Part shown: positions 5,887 to 12,659 of the stretch, piece after piece
Position numbering within the stretch: position 1 is the first letter of the stretch
How the letters are laid out: each line of letters starts with the position of its first letter
DNA from: Clostridia bacterium
GTDB lineage: Bacteria > Bacillota > Clostridia > Oscillospirales > Acutalibacteraceae
DNA length: 12,659 nt
Reading direction: 5' to 3'
Assembly (NCBI GenBank): GCA_900759575.1
Contig: CAAEVU010000078.1
Span: 1-12,659, forward strand
Notes under the pieces: generated by a model
What the model saw: only the letters and a program-made list of their open reading frames with translations
What the model was told of the DNA's origin: nothing
Databases searched by the model: none
Made by a program: the position numbers and the translations under genes

Positions 5887-6303
5887 ACGGAAATCAAAAA
5901 CACTTACACGAAATGGTTGGACGATGGGAGATTTTTTCTTCTGCCAAAAGCCATTTTCACTCTGGGGATTTCCCCGGGAGAAATGAAAGTGTACGCCCAC
6001 CTGGTTTTCTGTGAAAACCGGGAGACGTATCAATGCTGGCCGAGTATCTGCCGCATAAGTCAGAACACAGGGATGAGCACCAACACGGTTGCCAAGTACA
6101 TTCGGCAATTGGAAGAAAAGTGACTCATCAACATAGAAACCACTAAGGTGAGGACTAAAACTGGCAAGGTGCGGAACGGAACTCTGCGGTTTGCTATCCG
6201 ACCCATCCAGGAGGCGGTAGATTACAAGCTGGAGAGGGACTTGGCAGCCCTGCCAGAGCAGAAGCACACCAGGAAAAAGAAACGAAACCGAAACGAATTT
6301 TGA
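5887..6303 (+). pseudogene. HTH_36-like DNA-binding protein, element B (nonsense codon)
   Basis: From ACG 5887, seven bases after GGAGG, the frame gives E-I-K-N-T-Y-T-K, RFFLLPKAIFTLG, EMKVYAHLVFCENRE, WPSICRISQNTGMSTNTVAK and YIRQLEEK before a TGA at 6121-6123. Elements A and C have CGA (Arg) at that codon, so a single C-to-T change explains it. Beyond the stop the frame continues for 60 codons with clear similarity to C (RPIQEAVDYKLERDLAALPE) to a final TGA at 6301-6303 after a basic tail. The truncated product would keep the helix-turn-helix but lose the C-terminal half, so a short DNA-binding form is conceivable. A TTG at 5860 is an alternative start but is not conserved. Confidence 0.75.
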
Positions 6304-6530
6304 GGTCCAGGTAGGGAACAACCACGGCAAGGCCGCAGATGACCCCTGTTGAGCCAGCGTATGCCCCGTGTACGTCAAAGAAAAAAGTTCCCAGGGGAAA
6401 GTTTTGAAAGAAGGAAATCTGAAAAATAAAGTCCTAGACAATGGAAGACATATACACAAAAAATTAAGAATTTAAGGCAAGACATATAGGACCCAGTTGC
6501 GGTAGTGTTGATGGCAGGGCAGGGCAGGGC
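6304..6530 (+). other. Spacer between HTH gene B and hairpin module
   Basis: Shorter than in A: the 36-base block shared by A and C and the AGCGACCGGC terminator are both missing. It contains an AT-rich stretch (6405-6480) and a GGCAG GGCAG GGCAG triplet repeat at 6513-6527. I see no gene. Confidence 0.45.
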
Positions 6531-6640
6531 AAGCATAGCGTTCGGCTATACGCCGTCCGCACTCGCCGGGGAGACCCCGGCATCCCCAGCCCCTTGCAAA
6601 GGGAGCATGAAGCGAAAGAATGACCCTTTTTCCTTCTGTT
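6531..6640 (+). other. Three-hairpin conserved module, element B (candidate transfer origin)
   Basis: Counterpart of 1441-1560. Stems: ATAGC/GCTAT (6535-6539 with 6545-6549), GCCGGGG/CCCCGGC (6565-6571 with 6575-6581) and CCCTT/AAGGG (6591-6595 with 6599-6603). The third stem is CCCCC/GGGGG in A, so both arms changed together, which supports a selected secondary structure in DNA or RNA. Confidence 0.5.
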
Positions 6641-6656
6641 CAAAGAGGAGGCTCCC

Positions 6657-6696
6657 ACTTCAAAATTTGCACCGCATAAACAAAGAAAAGAACTTT
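6657..6696 (+). repeat. 40-bp shared motif, copy 4 (before integrase B)
   Basis: ACTTCAAAATTTGCA followed by CCGCATAAACAAAGAAAAG, nearly identical to the copy before integrase A; 187 bp before the integrase ATG. Confidence 0.7.
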
Positions 6697-6767
6697 GAAA
6701 AACTCCCCGACCAAGGGCAGTGTAAATCGACCAAAAGGCGGGACTGTTTTTCTCCGATCAGGCCAGA

Positions 6768-6843
6768 ACATAAGGGTGGACATAAGGGGCACATATCGGG
6801 TAGTGTTGGTGGTTGATAAATCAACCCGAGGGGAGGAACCACC
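6768..6843 (+). promoter_or_regulatory. ACATA iterons, 16-bp palindrome and ribosome site of integrase B
   Basis: ACATA at 6768, 6780 and 6791 keeps the 12/11-bp spacing of element A. GGTTGAT AA ATCAACC (6811-6826) is a perfect palindrome just before GGAGG (6832-6836); it could be an operator or could hide the ribosome site by folding. The element A counterpart is degenerate. Confidence 0.5.
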
Positions 6844-8061
6844 ATGCCGAAAAAGAGATTAACCACCAACGGCAACGTGTTCAAGCGGACAGACGGAAGA
6901 TGGCAAAGTGTCATCTGGTACTTTGACGAGCAGGGAGAGAAGAAAAGGAAAGTGTTCTCCAGCAAAACGAAAACGGAAGCCCAACAGAAGATCACAACTT
7001 ACATCGCTGAATTTAACGAGGAAATCCGCAACTCGAATGAAGCTCAAAAGACACTTAAGGATAGCCTGACCCACTGGCTGCAGATTTTCAAATTTCCTTC
7101 GGTAGAGCGGACAACCTACGACCGGCTGGAATGTACCGCCAATCATCAGGTCTACCCGCTCATCGGTGAGAAAATGGTGGGGGACATTACCGCCGCTGAC
7201 CTAAAATCTGTCTTGAACCATTGGATGGAACAGGGCTACGCTTACACAACGGTAAAGAAAGTCCATATCCTCTTCAACGAATATTTCCGCTACTTAACGG
7301 AAGAAGATTTTATCCAGAAGAACCCCTTGCAATCTGTGCCCATGATGAAGAAAGCCAACTTTCTAGCCGCTCAAGACAAGGAGTGTTTGCCTGAACAGGA
7401 GCAGGTGACGGTGTTCACGCCTACAGAGATCGCTAAGTTCAAGCAAGAAGCGTTCTCCACCTTTGCCAATGGTAAACGCAAATATCAGCAGACGGCAGCC
7501 TACATCCTCATGCTGAACACCGGCTTGCGGACGGGAGAGCTGCTGGGTCTGCTCAACAGCGACATCGACTTGGAACACAGAGTTCTCCATCTAGAACGTG
7601 GCGTGAAAGAAGTCTGGCGCCGTGATGGCTTGCAAGCTGAGCCAGGCCGGGATGTGAAAGTAGGAAAGCTGAAGTCAGCAACCAGCAAGCGTACCGTGCC
7701 ACTCAACGATACCGCCATTGCCATGATCCAGGACTTGCGAAAGGAAGCCTACTTCGGAGAGAACACACCTATGGTGCCGGATGAGCACGGCAACTTCACC
7801 AGGCCCGTGAATTTTCGCAAGCGCTATTACAGAATCCTTGCTGCTGCCGGGATAGAAAAGAAAGGACTTCACAGTTTACGTCACACTTTCGCGTCCAACT
7901 TGGTGAATGGGATTAAGCAAGAGGATGGCAGCATAAAATCGCTTACCCCAAGGCAAGTAGCTGATCTACTGGGCCACAGCACCAGCCAAATCACCGAGCT
8001 GTACTATGTCAAGAAGGACACTTCTCGTCTAACTGGTATCACCAACGACTTCGATCTGTAA
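6844..8061 (+). CDS. Tyrosine recombinase / integrase, element B
   Basis: 405-residue site-specific recombinase, close to the element A enzyme throughout. It is the better model of the family because its C-terminus is intact (YYVKKDTSRLTGITNDFDL). Domains: arm-binding N-terminus about 1-65, core-binding domain about 68-165, catalytic domain about 190-390. Catalytic residues Arg229, Lys277, His343, Arg346, His378 and Tyr387 are all present. The ATG at 6844 follows GGAGG by seven bases. It lies 257 bp from the tRNA-Trp segment at 8318, the usual place for an integrase next to its attachment site, and so should act on the 5083-bp unit bounded by the two tRNA-Trp copies. No excisionase is recognisable; the HTH gene upstream may have filled that role. 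Confidence 0.96.
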   Translation: MPKKRLTTNGNVFKRTDGRWQSVIWYFDEQGEKKRKVFSSKTKTEAQQKITTYIAEFNEEIRNSNEAQKTLKDSLTHWLQIFKFPSVERTTYDRLECTANHQVYPLIGEKMVGDITAADLKSVLNHWMEQGYAYTTVKKVHILFNEYFRYLTEEDFIQKNPLQSVPMMKKANFLAAQDKECLPEQEQVTVFTPTEIAKFKQEAFSTFANGKRKYQQTAAYILMLNTGLRTGELLGLLNSDIDLEHRVLHLERGVKEVWRRDGLQAEPGRDVKVGKLKSATSKRTVPLNDTAIAMIQDLRKEAYFGENTPMVPDEHGNFTRPVNFRKRYYRILAAAGIEKKGLHSLRHTFASNLVNGIKQEDGSIKSLTPRQVADLLGHSTSQITELYYVKKDTSRLTGITNDFDL

Positions 8062-8130
8062 ACGCTATGCGACAGGATGCACAAAAACGGGCCCCAAAAT
8101 TCTGCACGTCCAAAAAGGCGGAAAACACAA

Positions 8131-8178
8131 AAACGCACCCGGAAAAGACCGAAAAAGGCAAAACCGGGTGCGTTTTGG
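8131..8178 (+). terminator. Integrase B terminator
   Basis: 12-bp stem (8131-8142 with 8164-8175), same CACCCGG/CCGGGTG arms as behind integrase A, followed by TTTT. Confidence 0.8.
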
Positions 8179-8281
8179 GTGCTGGAGGGGATGAGAGCGG
8201 TTGCGGACGGGTGCAAACGGATGCAAAAAACCGATGCCTGAATCAGTGTGAACACCACAACCATACAACACATGGAAAAAG

Positions 8282-8316
8282 AAAACCGGCAGAAACGCAG
8301 TGTTTCCGCCGGTTTT
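8282..8316. terminator. Bidirectional hairpin abutting attachment site B/C
   Basis: AAAACCGGC and GCCGGTTTT with inner GAAAC/GTTTC, as at 3200-3235, two bases before the tRNA CCA end. Confidence 0.7.
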
Positions 8317-8317
8317 G

Positions 8318-8362
8318 TGGCAGGGGCAGAAGGACTTGAACCCTCGGCACGCGGTTTTGGAG
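8318..8362 (-). repeat. Attachment site: 3' part of tRNA-Trp (B/C junction)
   Basis: Identical 45 bases to 3235-3279, from the anticodon loop to CCA on the minus strand, plus seven further shared bases to 8369. Again the 5' half of the tRNA is missing, so an intact tRNA-Trp gene is expected beyond the right end of the array. Confidence 0.85.
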
Positions 8363-8435
8363 TGGATGTAGGAACAGCGCACAGAGAGCAAGAGAGGGGC
8401 GGTGTCACCCAGTTCCTCCCGCAAGTCCCAGAGAG

Positions 8436-8455
8436 GGCGGTGCTGGTTTGGTGCT
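8436..8455 (+). repeat. Left-end motif of element C (candidate integrase arm site)
   Basis: Identical 20 bases to 3353-3372 and the same 74-bp distance from the tRNA core. Confidence 0.6.
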
Positions 8456-8510
8456 GCGAGAAATTTTAGCAGGCCGCAACGGCCCCAAAAGAGTAAAGTA
8501 CCAGCCAAAA

Positions 8511-8696
8511 TCAGTACGATAAAAAATCAGTGGGCGTCAAAATCGCCGGGTATTCTATGTCGAATTTCAAAAATCCTTGTCATCGGTGAGAAGCATACCA
8601 GCTTTGACATTGACAGCATCCCGCAGGATGGAATGGTCTCTCAAGTCCCGTATCTGCGTTTCTGTCTCTGCCTTGTCGAAGATGGTTTTAATGCCC
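8511..8696 (-). pseudogene. PIN-domain toxin-like relic
   Basis: On the minus strand the sequence reads GIKTIFDKAETETQIRDLRD, HSILRDAVNVKAGMLLTDDK and DF before a TGA. In the neighbouring frame it continues LKFDIEYPAILTPTDFLSY to a stop (TCA at 8511-8513 on the plus strand). An xLLTxDKDFL motif near the end is typical of PIN-fold ribonucleases of toxin-antitoxin pairs, and the following proline-rich ILTPxxFL tail fits their C-terminus. One base missing from a run at 8569-8573 (five instead of six) explains the shift. There is no N-terminal half and no antitoxin nearby, so this is a remnant. Confidence in the family is moderate because only about 60 residues remain. Confidence 0.45.
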
Positions 8697-8725
8697 CCCT
8701 AGTTCACAATTCAAAAAGAATTAGT

Positions 8726-9976
8726 TTACAACCTCAATTTTTTTGGGAAAGAATTTTCCCTCATAGTATTCCACATTTTATCAATATATTTTAGAGTATA
8801 GAATCCTTCAAAGTAATGGTAGGCAAACGCACCATTTAAGGTCAGGTGATATTTTCCATCTATATTTTTCAACCAACCCAAGCGCTGAGCCAGCCAAAAC
8901 TCCGCTCCATACCAGGAGGACAATTCCTCGCCAAAAAAGAGCTGGAATTCTTTTGGGTCCACCCAGGTGCTATATGCCGTCCAAAACAGGTAATAGACCA
9001 TCCTTTGCCTTTTCGAAAACCTAAGCGTTAAAGAAGTCGGAAGCCTGCCGTGAGAAATTCGATTGCCGTACGCTTCTGGTGAAAAAGTGTTGATCTTGAA
9101 CTGCCCATTTAATAAGGTGGTAGCGGAACATCCAAACCCCAAGAAATTTTCACGGGTCATGGAAGAATAGCACGCTTCTTTTTCATTGGAGAAAGTCCAA
9201 ATGGATGTGCGGGTGCACCCGTTTTTCTCCAGGTATGCAGTTATCTCGTTTAACAGTTTTCGTTTATCAGGATTTTTCATGGCTTGTACATCGCTTTTTG
9301 TGAAACTGAAATCTATGAAAGGGTAGAGCGCAACGTGGTTGGCACCCAATTGAAAAGCCAGGTCCACATCACATATTAGATCGGAGATGGTTTGGCCAGG
9401 GAGTGCAAATATAAAGTCGAAAGACACTGTTTCAAACGGAACCTTGGTAAGAGCAGCGGAGATAGCGGAATAGTCCACACTGGAACGCCCAAGGAGGATC
9501 TGATATTTTTTCTGAAAGGACTGTATTCCTATGCTCAGTTTCGTAACGCCTGCGCGACGGAGCTCCTGCAAAACAGGTATGGTAACGTCGCTTGGGTGGA
9601 GCTCTACGCCAATGCCCTCCGTAATAACGAAATAGCGTCTCAGCTCTTGGATGATCTCCTCTAGCCGTTGGTATAGCAGCGCAGGCGTACCGCCGCCAAA
9701 GTACAGACTGGTGACCTCACGTTTCGGATGGTTAATACAGACCAGCCGAATTTCTTGCAGCAAATTCTCCACGTATATATTCGCCCGCTCAGACCCATAA
9801 GGGACTTTGCAGTAGGGGCAAAAGTCGCATAACGTACGGCAAAAAGGAATGTGAACATATAACCCCATTTTTTTACATTCATCGTAGGGGAGCACTTGGT
9901 CATACTCATTGCGAAATTGAAACGGTCGCCAAGAACGAGTCAACCACATACGAGCTAGTGTAGTAAACAGAGCCAT
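8726..9976 (-). CDS. HemN/HemW-like radical SAM enzyme (cargo of element C)
   Basis: 416 residues with ATG at 9976; GAGGT overlapping the stop of the upstream gene serves as ribosome site. The radical SAM core holds an iron-sulfur cluster through Cys46, Cys50 and Cys53 (HIPFCRTLCDFC), with a further Cys56. GGGTP lies at 94-98 and the LSIGIQSF and ALPGQT motifs of the coproporphyrinogen oxidase-like family follow. A HemN C-terminal-like stretch (FLGFGCSATTLLNG, NTFSPEAY) comes at about 278-304. The HNxxYW motif that HemW heme chaperones carry before this stretch is replaced by CYSSMTREN, so simple HemW function is doubtful. Class C radical SAM methylases/cyclopropanases share the same fold and are a good alternative. 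An N-terminal extension of about 36 residues precedes the core. The substrate cannot be read from the sequence; its partner is the second radical SAM protein 9 bp upstream. Confidence 0.9.
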   Translation of the reverse strand: MALFTTLARMWLTRSWRPFQFRNEYDQVLPYDECKKMGLYVHIPFCRTLCDFCPYCKVPYGSERANIYVENLLQEIRLVCINHPKREVTSLYFGGGTPALLYQRLEEIIQELRRYFVITEGIGVELHPSDVTIPVLQELRRAGVTKLSIGIQSFQKKYQILLGRSSVDYSAISAALTKVPFETVSFDFIFALPGQTISDLICDVDLAFQLGANHVALYPFIDFSFTKSDVQAMKNPDKRKLLNEITAYLEKNGCTRTSIWTFSNEKEACYSSMTRENFLGFGCSATTLLNGQFKINTFSPEAYGNRISHGRLPTSLTLRFSKRQRMVYYLFWTAYSTWVDPKEFQLFFGEELSSWYGAEFWLAQRLGWLKNIDGKYHLTLNGAFAYHYFEGFYTLKYIDKMWNTMRENSFPKKLRL

Positions 9977-9985
9977 TGATGTACC

Positions 9986-10888
9986 TCAAATATAGCGAAG
10001 ATAGGTTGAGAGCATTTCAAAAATGATAGGCAGTTTCCCTTGAAACAGTAATGTGTATTCAGCAACAAAGAAATAACCGCATTCCTTGCACAGGCCGGGA
10101 ACGTCAATGCACCTGCCACAGGTACTGATTTTCCCATTTTCTATTACCACACATTGATGGCAGGGAGTGGGGAAAGAATTGTTGATCAAGTAGGGAAAAG
10201 CACTGATCAAATTGAAAACCGGTAGCCCGGCCCGTTTTTGAGCGGCGATTTCCCCACAACAAATCTCCTTGTCTTCCCGAGAAAGAGCCAGGTCTCTGGT
10301 ATCGGGATATGGAGTATGAAAGTTAAAAGAAACCGCCCGCACATGTGGGGTGTTTTTTGCCAGCTGGCAAACATCCTTGACTGTGTGCTTGTTAAGCTGA
10401 TTAATAGCCATATAGAAACAGATATTGTCAGATGTAGCATGTTTAACATTGAAAAGGATCGTGTCGAAAGTATCGCCTCGAATTGCATTATGATGCTCTC
10501 TGTCCCCATCTATGCTAAGAAGGATCAAGTCAGCCTCGGGAAGATCGAGAGGAAAAGTGCCGTTAGTGACCACATTTACAATGAGAAATCCCATAGCTTT
10601 TGCTTCGACAACAAGGTCTCGAAGGCTCTTTTCGCTGTCCTTCCAAAGAAATGTTTCACCACCGCAAAAAAAGAGAATGCGGATACCCATGGCGTATAGC
10701 TGCTCCATCTCATGTTTTATTTGTGAATATGGAGCAATTGTGGCCAAATGATTGTTTACTGAACAATGTTTGCAATGCAGGTTGCATTTGTCAGTTAGGA
10801 TGACGGTACCTAAGATTGGTTTTCTTTTATGACATAAAACCGTATTTAAACCAAAAAGTGAAAGTGAAAGAAAAGTAGAAATATTCAT
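9986..10888 (-). CDS. Radical SAM enzyme with C-terminal cysteine cluster (cargo of element C)
   Basis: 300 residues. The N-terminus is short and hydrophobic (FLSLSLFGLNTVL). The radical SAM cluster motif is Cys35, Cys39 and Cys42 (DKCNLHCKHCS), GGET is at 76-79, and the VVTNGTF and LSIDG motifs of peptide- or lipid-modifying members follow. Near the C-terminus Cys243, 246, 257, 260, 267 and 270 form a SPASM/twitch-like group able to hold an extra iron-sulfur cluster. Such enzymes often modify peptides or other large substrates, but no precursor peptide is certain here; three tiny coupled frames lie in the long leader upstream. It is first in a two-gene operon with the HemN-like enzyme and its stop overlaps the ribosome site of that gene, so the two are probably made together and act in one pathway. 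The start is supported by length, but the ribosome site is weak. Confidence 0.88.
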   Translation of the reverse strand: MNISTFLSLSLFGLNTVLCHKRKPILGTVILTDKCNLHCKHCSVNNHLATIAPYSQIKHEMEQLYAMGIRILFFCGGETFLWKDSEKSLRDLVVEAKAMGFLIVNVVTNGTFPLDLPEADLILLSIDGDREHHNAIRGDTFDTILFNVKHATSDNICFYMAINQLNKHTVKDVCQLAKNTPHVRAVSFNFHTPYPDTRDLALSREDKEICCGEIAAQKRAGLPVFNLISAFPYLINNSFPTPCHQCVVIENGKISTCGRCIDVPGLCKECGYFFVAEYTLLFQGKLPIIFEMLSTYLRYI

Positions 10889-11174
10889 AATTTTAATACA
10901 GCCTCGTATAAATCAGGTTTTGCAAGATGAATATAGAAATATAGAGAGAAACAGCCGCTCGATAGGAATAGCAAATCTCCGTTTCTCTCTATATTATCTA
11001 ATCGAACAAAATCATATCGTTAAATCATAAAATATTAAGATACTTTCCTATCCTACGCTTTTCTTCCCTATATCCCACTCCCTTCATTTTGTTGTAGTTG
11101 TATTCGAAACGTAACGGGTCATTTTAATGACTCGAAATCTCCAGTAAAAGCGTACATAGATATACCATCCTCTA
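10889..11174 (-). promoter_or_regulatory. Long leader of the radical SAM operon
   Basis: About 285 nt separate the predicted transcription start from the first gene. The leader holds a 15-bp perfect inverted repeat (10938-10952 with 10981-10995, AATATAGAGAGAAAC arms, 28-base loop) and three very short frames joined by ATGA overlaps (11157-11119, 11122-11084, 11087-11025). There is no U run after the hairpin, so it is not a simple terminator; it may control translation or RNA stability. I do not recognise a known riboswitch. Confidence 0.5.
11025..11157 (-). other. Chain of three ATGA-coupled mini reading frames
   Basis: Minus strand. Frame 1 is MYAFTGDFESLK, with GAGG about 11 bases upstream; frame 2 is MTRYVSNTTTTK; frame 3 is MKGVGYREEKRRIGKYLNIL. 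Each next ATG overlaps the previous TGA as ATGA. They could be leader peptides for translational control or chance frames in AT-rich DNA; none has a clear precursor-peptide signature. Confidence 0.3.
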
Positions 11175-11180
11175 ATTACT

Positions 11181-11210
11181 ATTATACATTATTTTTAAGG
11201 CTGATGTCAA
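11181..11210 (-). promoter_or_regulatory. Strong sigma-A promoter of the radical SAM operon
   Basis: On the minus strand TTGACA (11210-11205), an 18-bp spacer and TATAAT (11186-11181). Both boxes are perfect consensus; transcription should start near 11174. Confidence 0.75.
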
Positions 11211-11323
11211 GTAATTTTAGGCAATTTTCAAAACTTTCATAAAGACTTTGGATAATTTCAAGTAAACTCATTCAGCGTGTTCGAGATGAGGTAAAACTGG
11301 GCTTGTGAAATTCATGCTGCTAT

Positions 11324-11618
11324 GGAGTCGGAACCTTCCACCCTGGAGACAGCATCAGCTGACAAGAATTTGTCCAGACGCTCTACAATTATGCAGTGTA
11401 AAGGGGATTGGTTTAATCGCCCAAGGTGATCTCACCCAGTTCTCTGACGATGATTTGGTGTAGGTGCGGACCTTTTCGGCAATGCTCTGAGCTAATAGAA
11501 ACGAACTGTTCATCTCATCGGCCACGATATCGGTCCCCCGGAGCCTGATGGCACGACCACTGGAGCACAGGTAGCCCGTATCCTGGTCCGGTTTGACCAG
11601 AACGTGGTTGAGAATTGA
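11324..11618 (+). pseudogene. SLH-domain gene relic (element C)
   Basis: Pieces of at least two SLH repeats are visible across frames: GVGTFHPGDSIS, stop, QEFVQTLYNYAV, stop; then GDLTQFSDDDLV, stop; and finally PDGTTTGAQVARILVRFDQN followed by VVEN and TGA 11616-11618. The spacing and order match clostridial SLH tails (a DLxxFSD start and an ATRAQVAxILVRF end). Stops and frameshifts throughout make it a pseudogene. It occupies the same place, just before the hairpin and HTH leader, as the SLH relics of A and B. Confidence 0.65.
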
Positions 11619-11631
11619 ATTTTTATGCGAA

Positions 11632-11655
11632 AGGTGGGAGCAATCCCGGACTTTT
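11632..11655 (+). terminator. Degraded terminator hairpin, element C
   Basis: GGTGGGAGCAATCCCGGAC then TTTTGC is clearly homologous to the hairpins at 341 and 5670, but mismatches leave only a short GGGA/TCCC core. Confidence 0.45.
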
Positions 11656-11680
11656 GCTTACCTGGAAACGGAGGGAGGTC

Positions 11681-11720
11681 ACCTCAAAAATTGCGGTGGA
11701 GTAAACAAAGAACAGGGCTT
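11681..11720 (+). repeat. 40-bp shared motif, copy 5 (before HTH gene C)
   Basis: ACCTCAAAAATTGCG followed by GAGTAAACAAAGAACAG; 167 bp before the ACG start position. Confidence 0.65.
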
Positions 11721-11847
11721 CGACAACCAGGGTTTGCGGTGCGCTTGCAAGAATATACCTGTGAACGAAGTGTAAAATCCGATTCCTCTATGAACATAGG
11801 TTAGAACATAGGTGTAAAATCTTGAAAAACATTTTGGAGGAAACGCT
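11721..11847 (+). promoter_or_regulatory. Conserved leader of HTH gene C
   Basis: Contains GTGTAAAATCC, CTATGAACATAG with CATAG at 11795 and 11807 (12-bp period), and GGAGG at 11836-11840, as in A and B. Confidence 0.5.
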
Positions 11848-12245
11848 ACGGAGATCAAAAACACTTACACGAAACGCAGTCTATTAAAAAGATATTTCTT
11901 CTACCAAACGAAATTTTCACCTTGGGATTAAGCCCTGACGAGCTGTCTGTCTACGCCTACCTGATTTTCTGCGAGGACAGGAAAACGCATCAATGCTGGC
12001 CCAGTATCGGACGGATTTGCCAGCACACAGGCATGAGTGCTAACACGGTTGCAAAGTACGTACGGCAGTTGGAAGAGAAGCGACTGATCGACACGGAACC
12101 CACGAAGGTAAAAACTAAGGCTGGCTTGGTGCGCAACGGCAATCTGCTCTATACGATCCGCCCTATCCAAGAGGCGGTGAATTACAAGCTGGAAAAGGAT
12201 TTGGCAGCCTTGCCGGAGCAGAAACGCCCCAAGAAAAAACGGTAA
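11848..12245 (+). pseudogene. HTH_36-like DNA-binding protein, element C (one-base frameshift)
   Basis: From ACG 11848 the frame reads E-I-K-N-T-Y-T-K-R-S-L-L-K, then leaves frame in an A run at 11886-11890 and stops at TAA 11929-11931. One more A would join it to the frame FLLPNEIFTLGLSPDELSVY and onwards, giving about 132 residues: helix-turn-helix in the middle (WPSIGRICQHTGMSANTVAK), then RLIDTEPTKVKTKAGLVRNG, RPIQEAVNYKLEKDLAALPE and a basic tail KRPKKKR to TAA 12243-12245. The rest is otherwise clean, so this is the least decayed of the three copies; the shift could be a sequencing error. An internal TTG at 11922 could give a 107-residue protein, but it lacks a ribosome site. The role is probably regulation of element excision or transfer, by position upstream of the integrase region. 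Confidence 0.75.
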
Positions 12246-12550
12246 ACCCAAACTCGGCCCCGTGTGGCCCTGTGTGCGGTTTTTGGACCAGGGTAGGGAA
12301 ACGACACCAGCAAAGCACCAGACAGGCCCTGTTTGGCCAGCGTGAGCCAGTTATGGGCAGCAGTTGCCAAAGGTAGCTGCCTGGAGAACTCTTTGGGCAC
12401 GAGGCAGAGAGGAAAAAGCTGGCCAGCAGGCCAGTGTGAAGTTCCTCCAACGCTCATAACATATCCCCCAAAACTAAGCAGTGGAGAGAGGTGTGATTTC
12501 ACAGCAGGAGAAAGAGCCGGGGTCGGTGGACCGCCCCGACTCAGGTTCAT
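12246..12550 (+). other. Spacer after HTH gene C, partly identical to element A
   Basis: Positions 12248-12283 match 960-995 base for base although neighbouring coding sequence differs, suggesting a selected non-coding signal. It includes a short GGCC/GGCC pairing. No gene is seen in the rest. Confidence 0.5.
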
Positions 12551-12585
12551 AGCGACCGGCAGAGCCGGTCGCTATGGGCTTTTTC
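12551..12585 (+). terminator. Hairpin terminator after HTH region, element C
   Basis: AGCGACCGGC, loop AGA, GCCGGTCGCT: a perfect 10-bp stem, then GGGCTTTTT. Counterpart of 1262-1294. The following 12600-12640 again shares the GAAAAGTGTGGGTC block with A; the hairpin module and integrase of C should lie just past the edge. Confidence 0.75.
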
Positions 12586-12659
12586 GAGATTTTCCACTAC
12601 TCTGAAAAGTGTGGGTCAGTAAACGGCACTCTGGGCCAACTTAGGTGTCGTAGGTGTGC

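Noticed and set aside
6513..6527. GGCAG triplet repeat as the start of a CRISPR or iteron array
   Set aside because: Only three immediate 5-bp units without spacers; probably simple slippage repeat. No CRISPR array is seen anywhere in the window.
10207..10803. Plus-strand and other-frame minus frames within the radical SAM gene region
   Set aside because: They overlap a coding frame with full radical SAM motifs and have no features of their own.
11880..11895. Programmed -1 frameshift in HTH gene C
   Set aside because: The A run is only five long and codon pairing after slipping (TTA AAA, AAA AGA) is poor; no downstream stem or pseudoknot is evident, and the other copies do not share the signal.

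Overview
The window looks like accessory DNA from a gut-type clostridial Firmicute, probably Oscillospiraceae-like. That placement is an inference from moderate GC, GGAGG-type ribosome sites, clostridial-style S-layer-homology (SLH) fragments and the integrase type; no housekeeping gene is present to confirm it.

The layout is a tandem array of three related integrative elements, called A, B and C here. Each has the same order: cargo, relic of an SLH-domain gene, terminator hairpin, leader, small helix-turn-helix (HTH) gene, structured spacer, tyrosine integrase, terminators, then a 45-bp copy of the 3' part of tRNA-Trp (minus strand) as attachment site. Element A enters at the left edge with its cargo end (1-324) and has its HTH pseudogene at 558-953 and integrase at 1761-2966. 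Element B spans the two tRNA-Trp copies at 3235 and 8318, exactly 5083 bp apart. Element C runs from 8318 past the right edge; its integrase lies outside the window.

The backbones are closely related but the cargo differs completely. A ends in an unidentified partial gene. B carries a membrane-anchored Ig-like protein and a V8/trypsin-like secreted protease that is broken by stops. C carries, in the opposite orientation, an apparently intact operon of two radical SAM enzymes behind a strong promoter and a leader of about 285 nt, plus a relic of a PIN-domain protein. The integrases of A and B have all catalytic residues. All three HTH copies are damaged, by stops in A and B and a one-base shift in C.

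Beyond the genes, the backbones share non-coding signals: a 40-bp motif upstream of both the HTH gene and the integrase, paired CATAG-type boxes with 12-bp period in the same two places, a three-hairpin module ahead of the integrase that keeps its folding in both copies, and a 20-bp motif exactly 74 bp inside the left end. The simplest reading is repeated insertion of related elements at one tRNA-Trp gene, each bringing its own cargo, with the intact tRNA expected to the right of the window.
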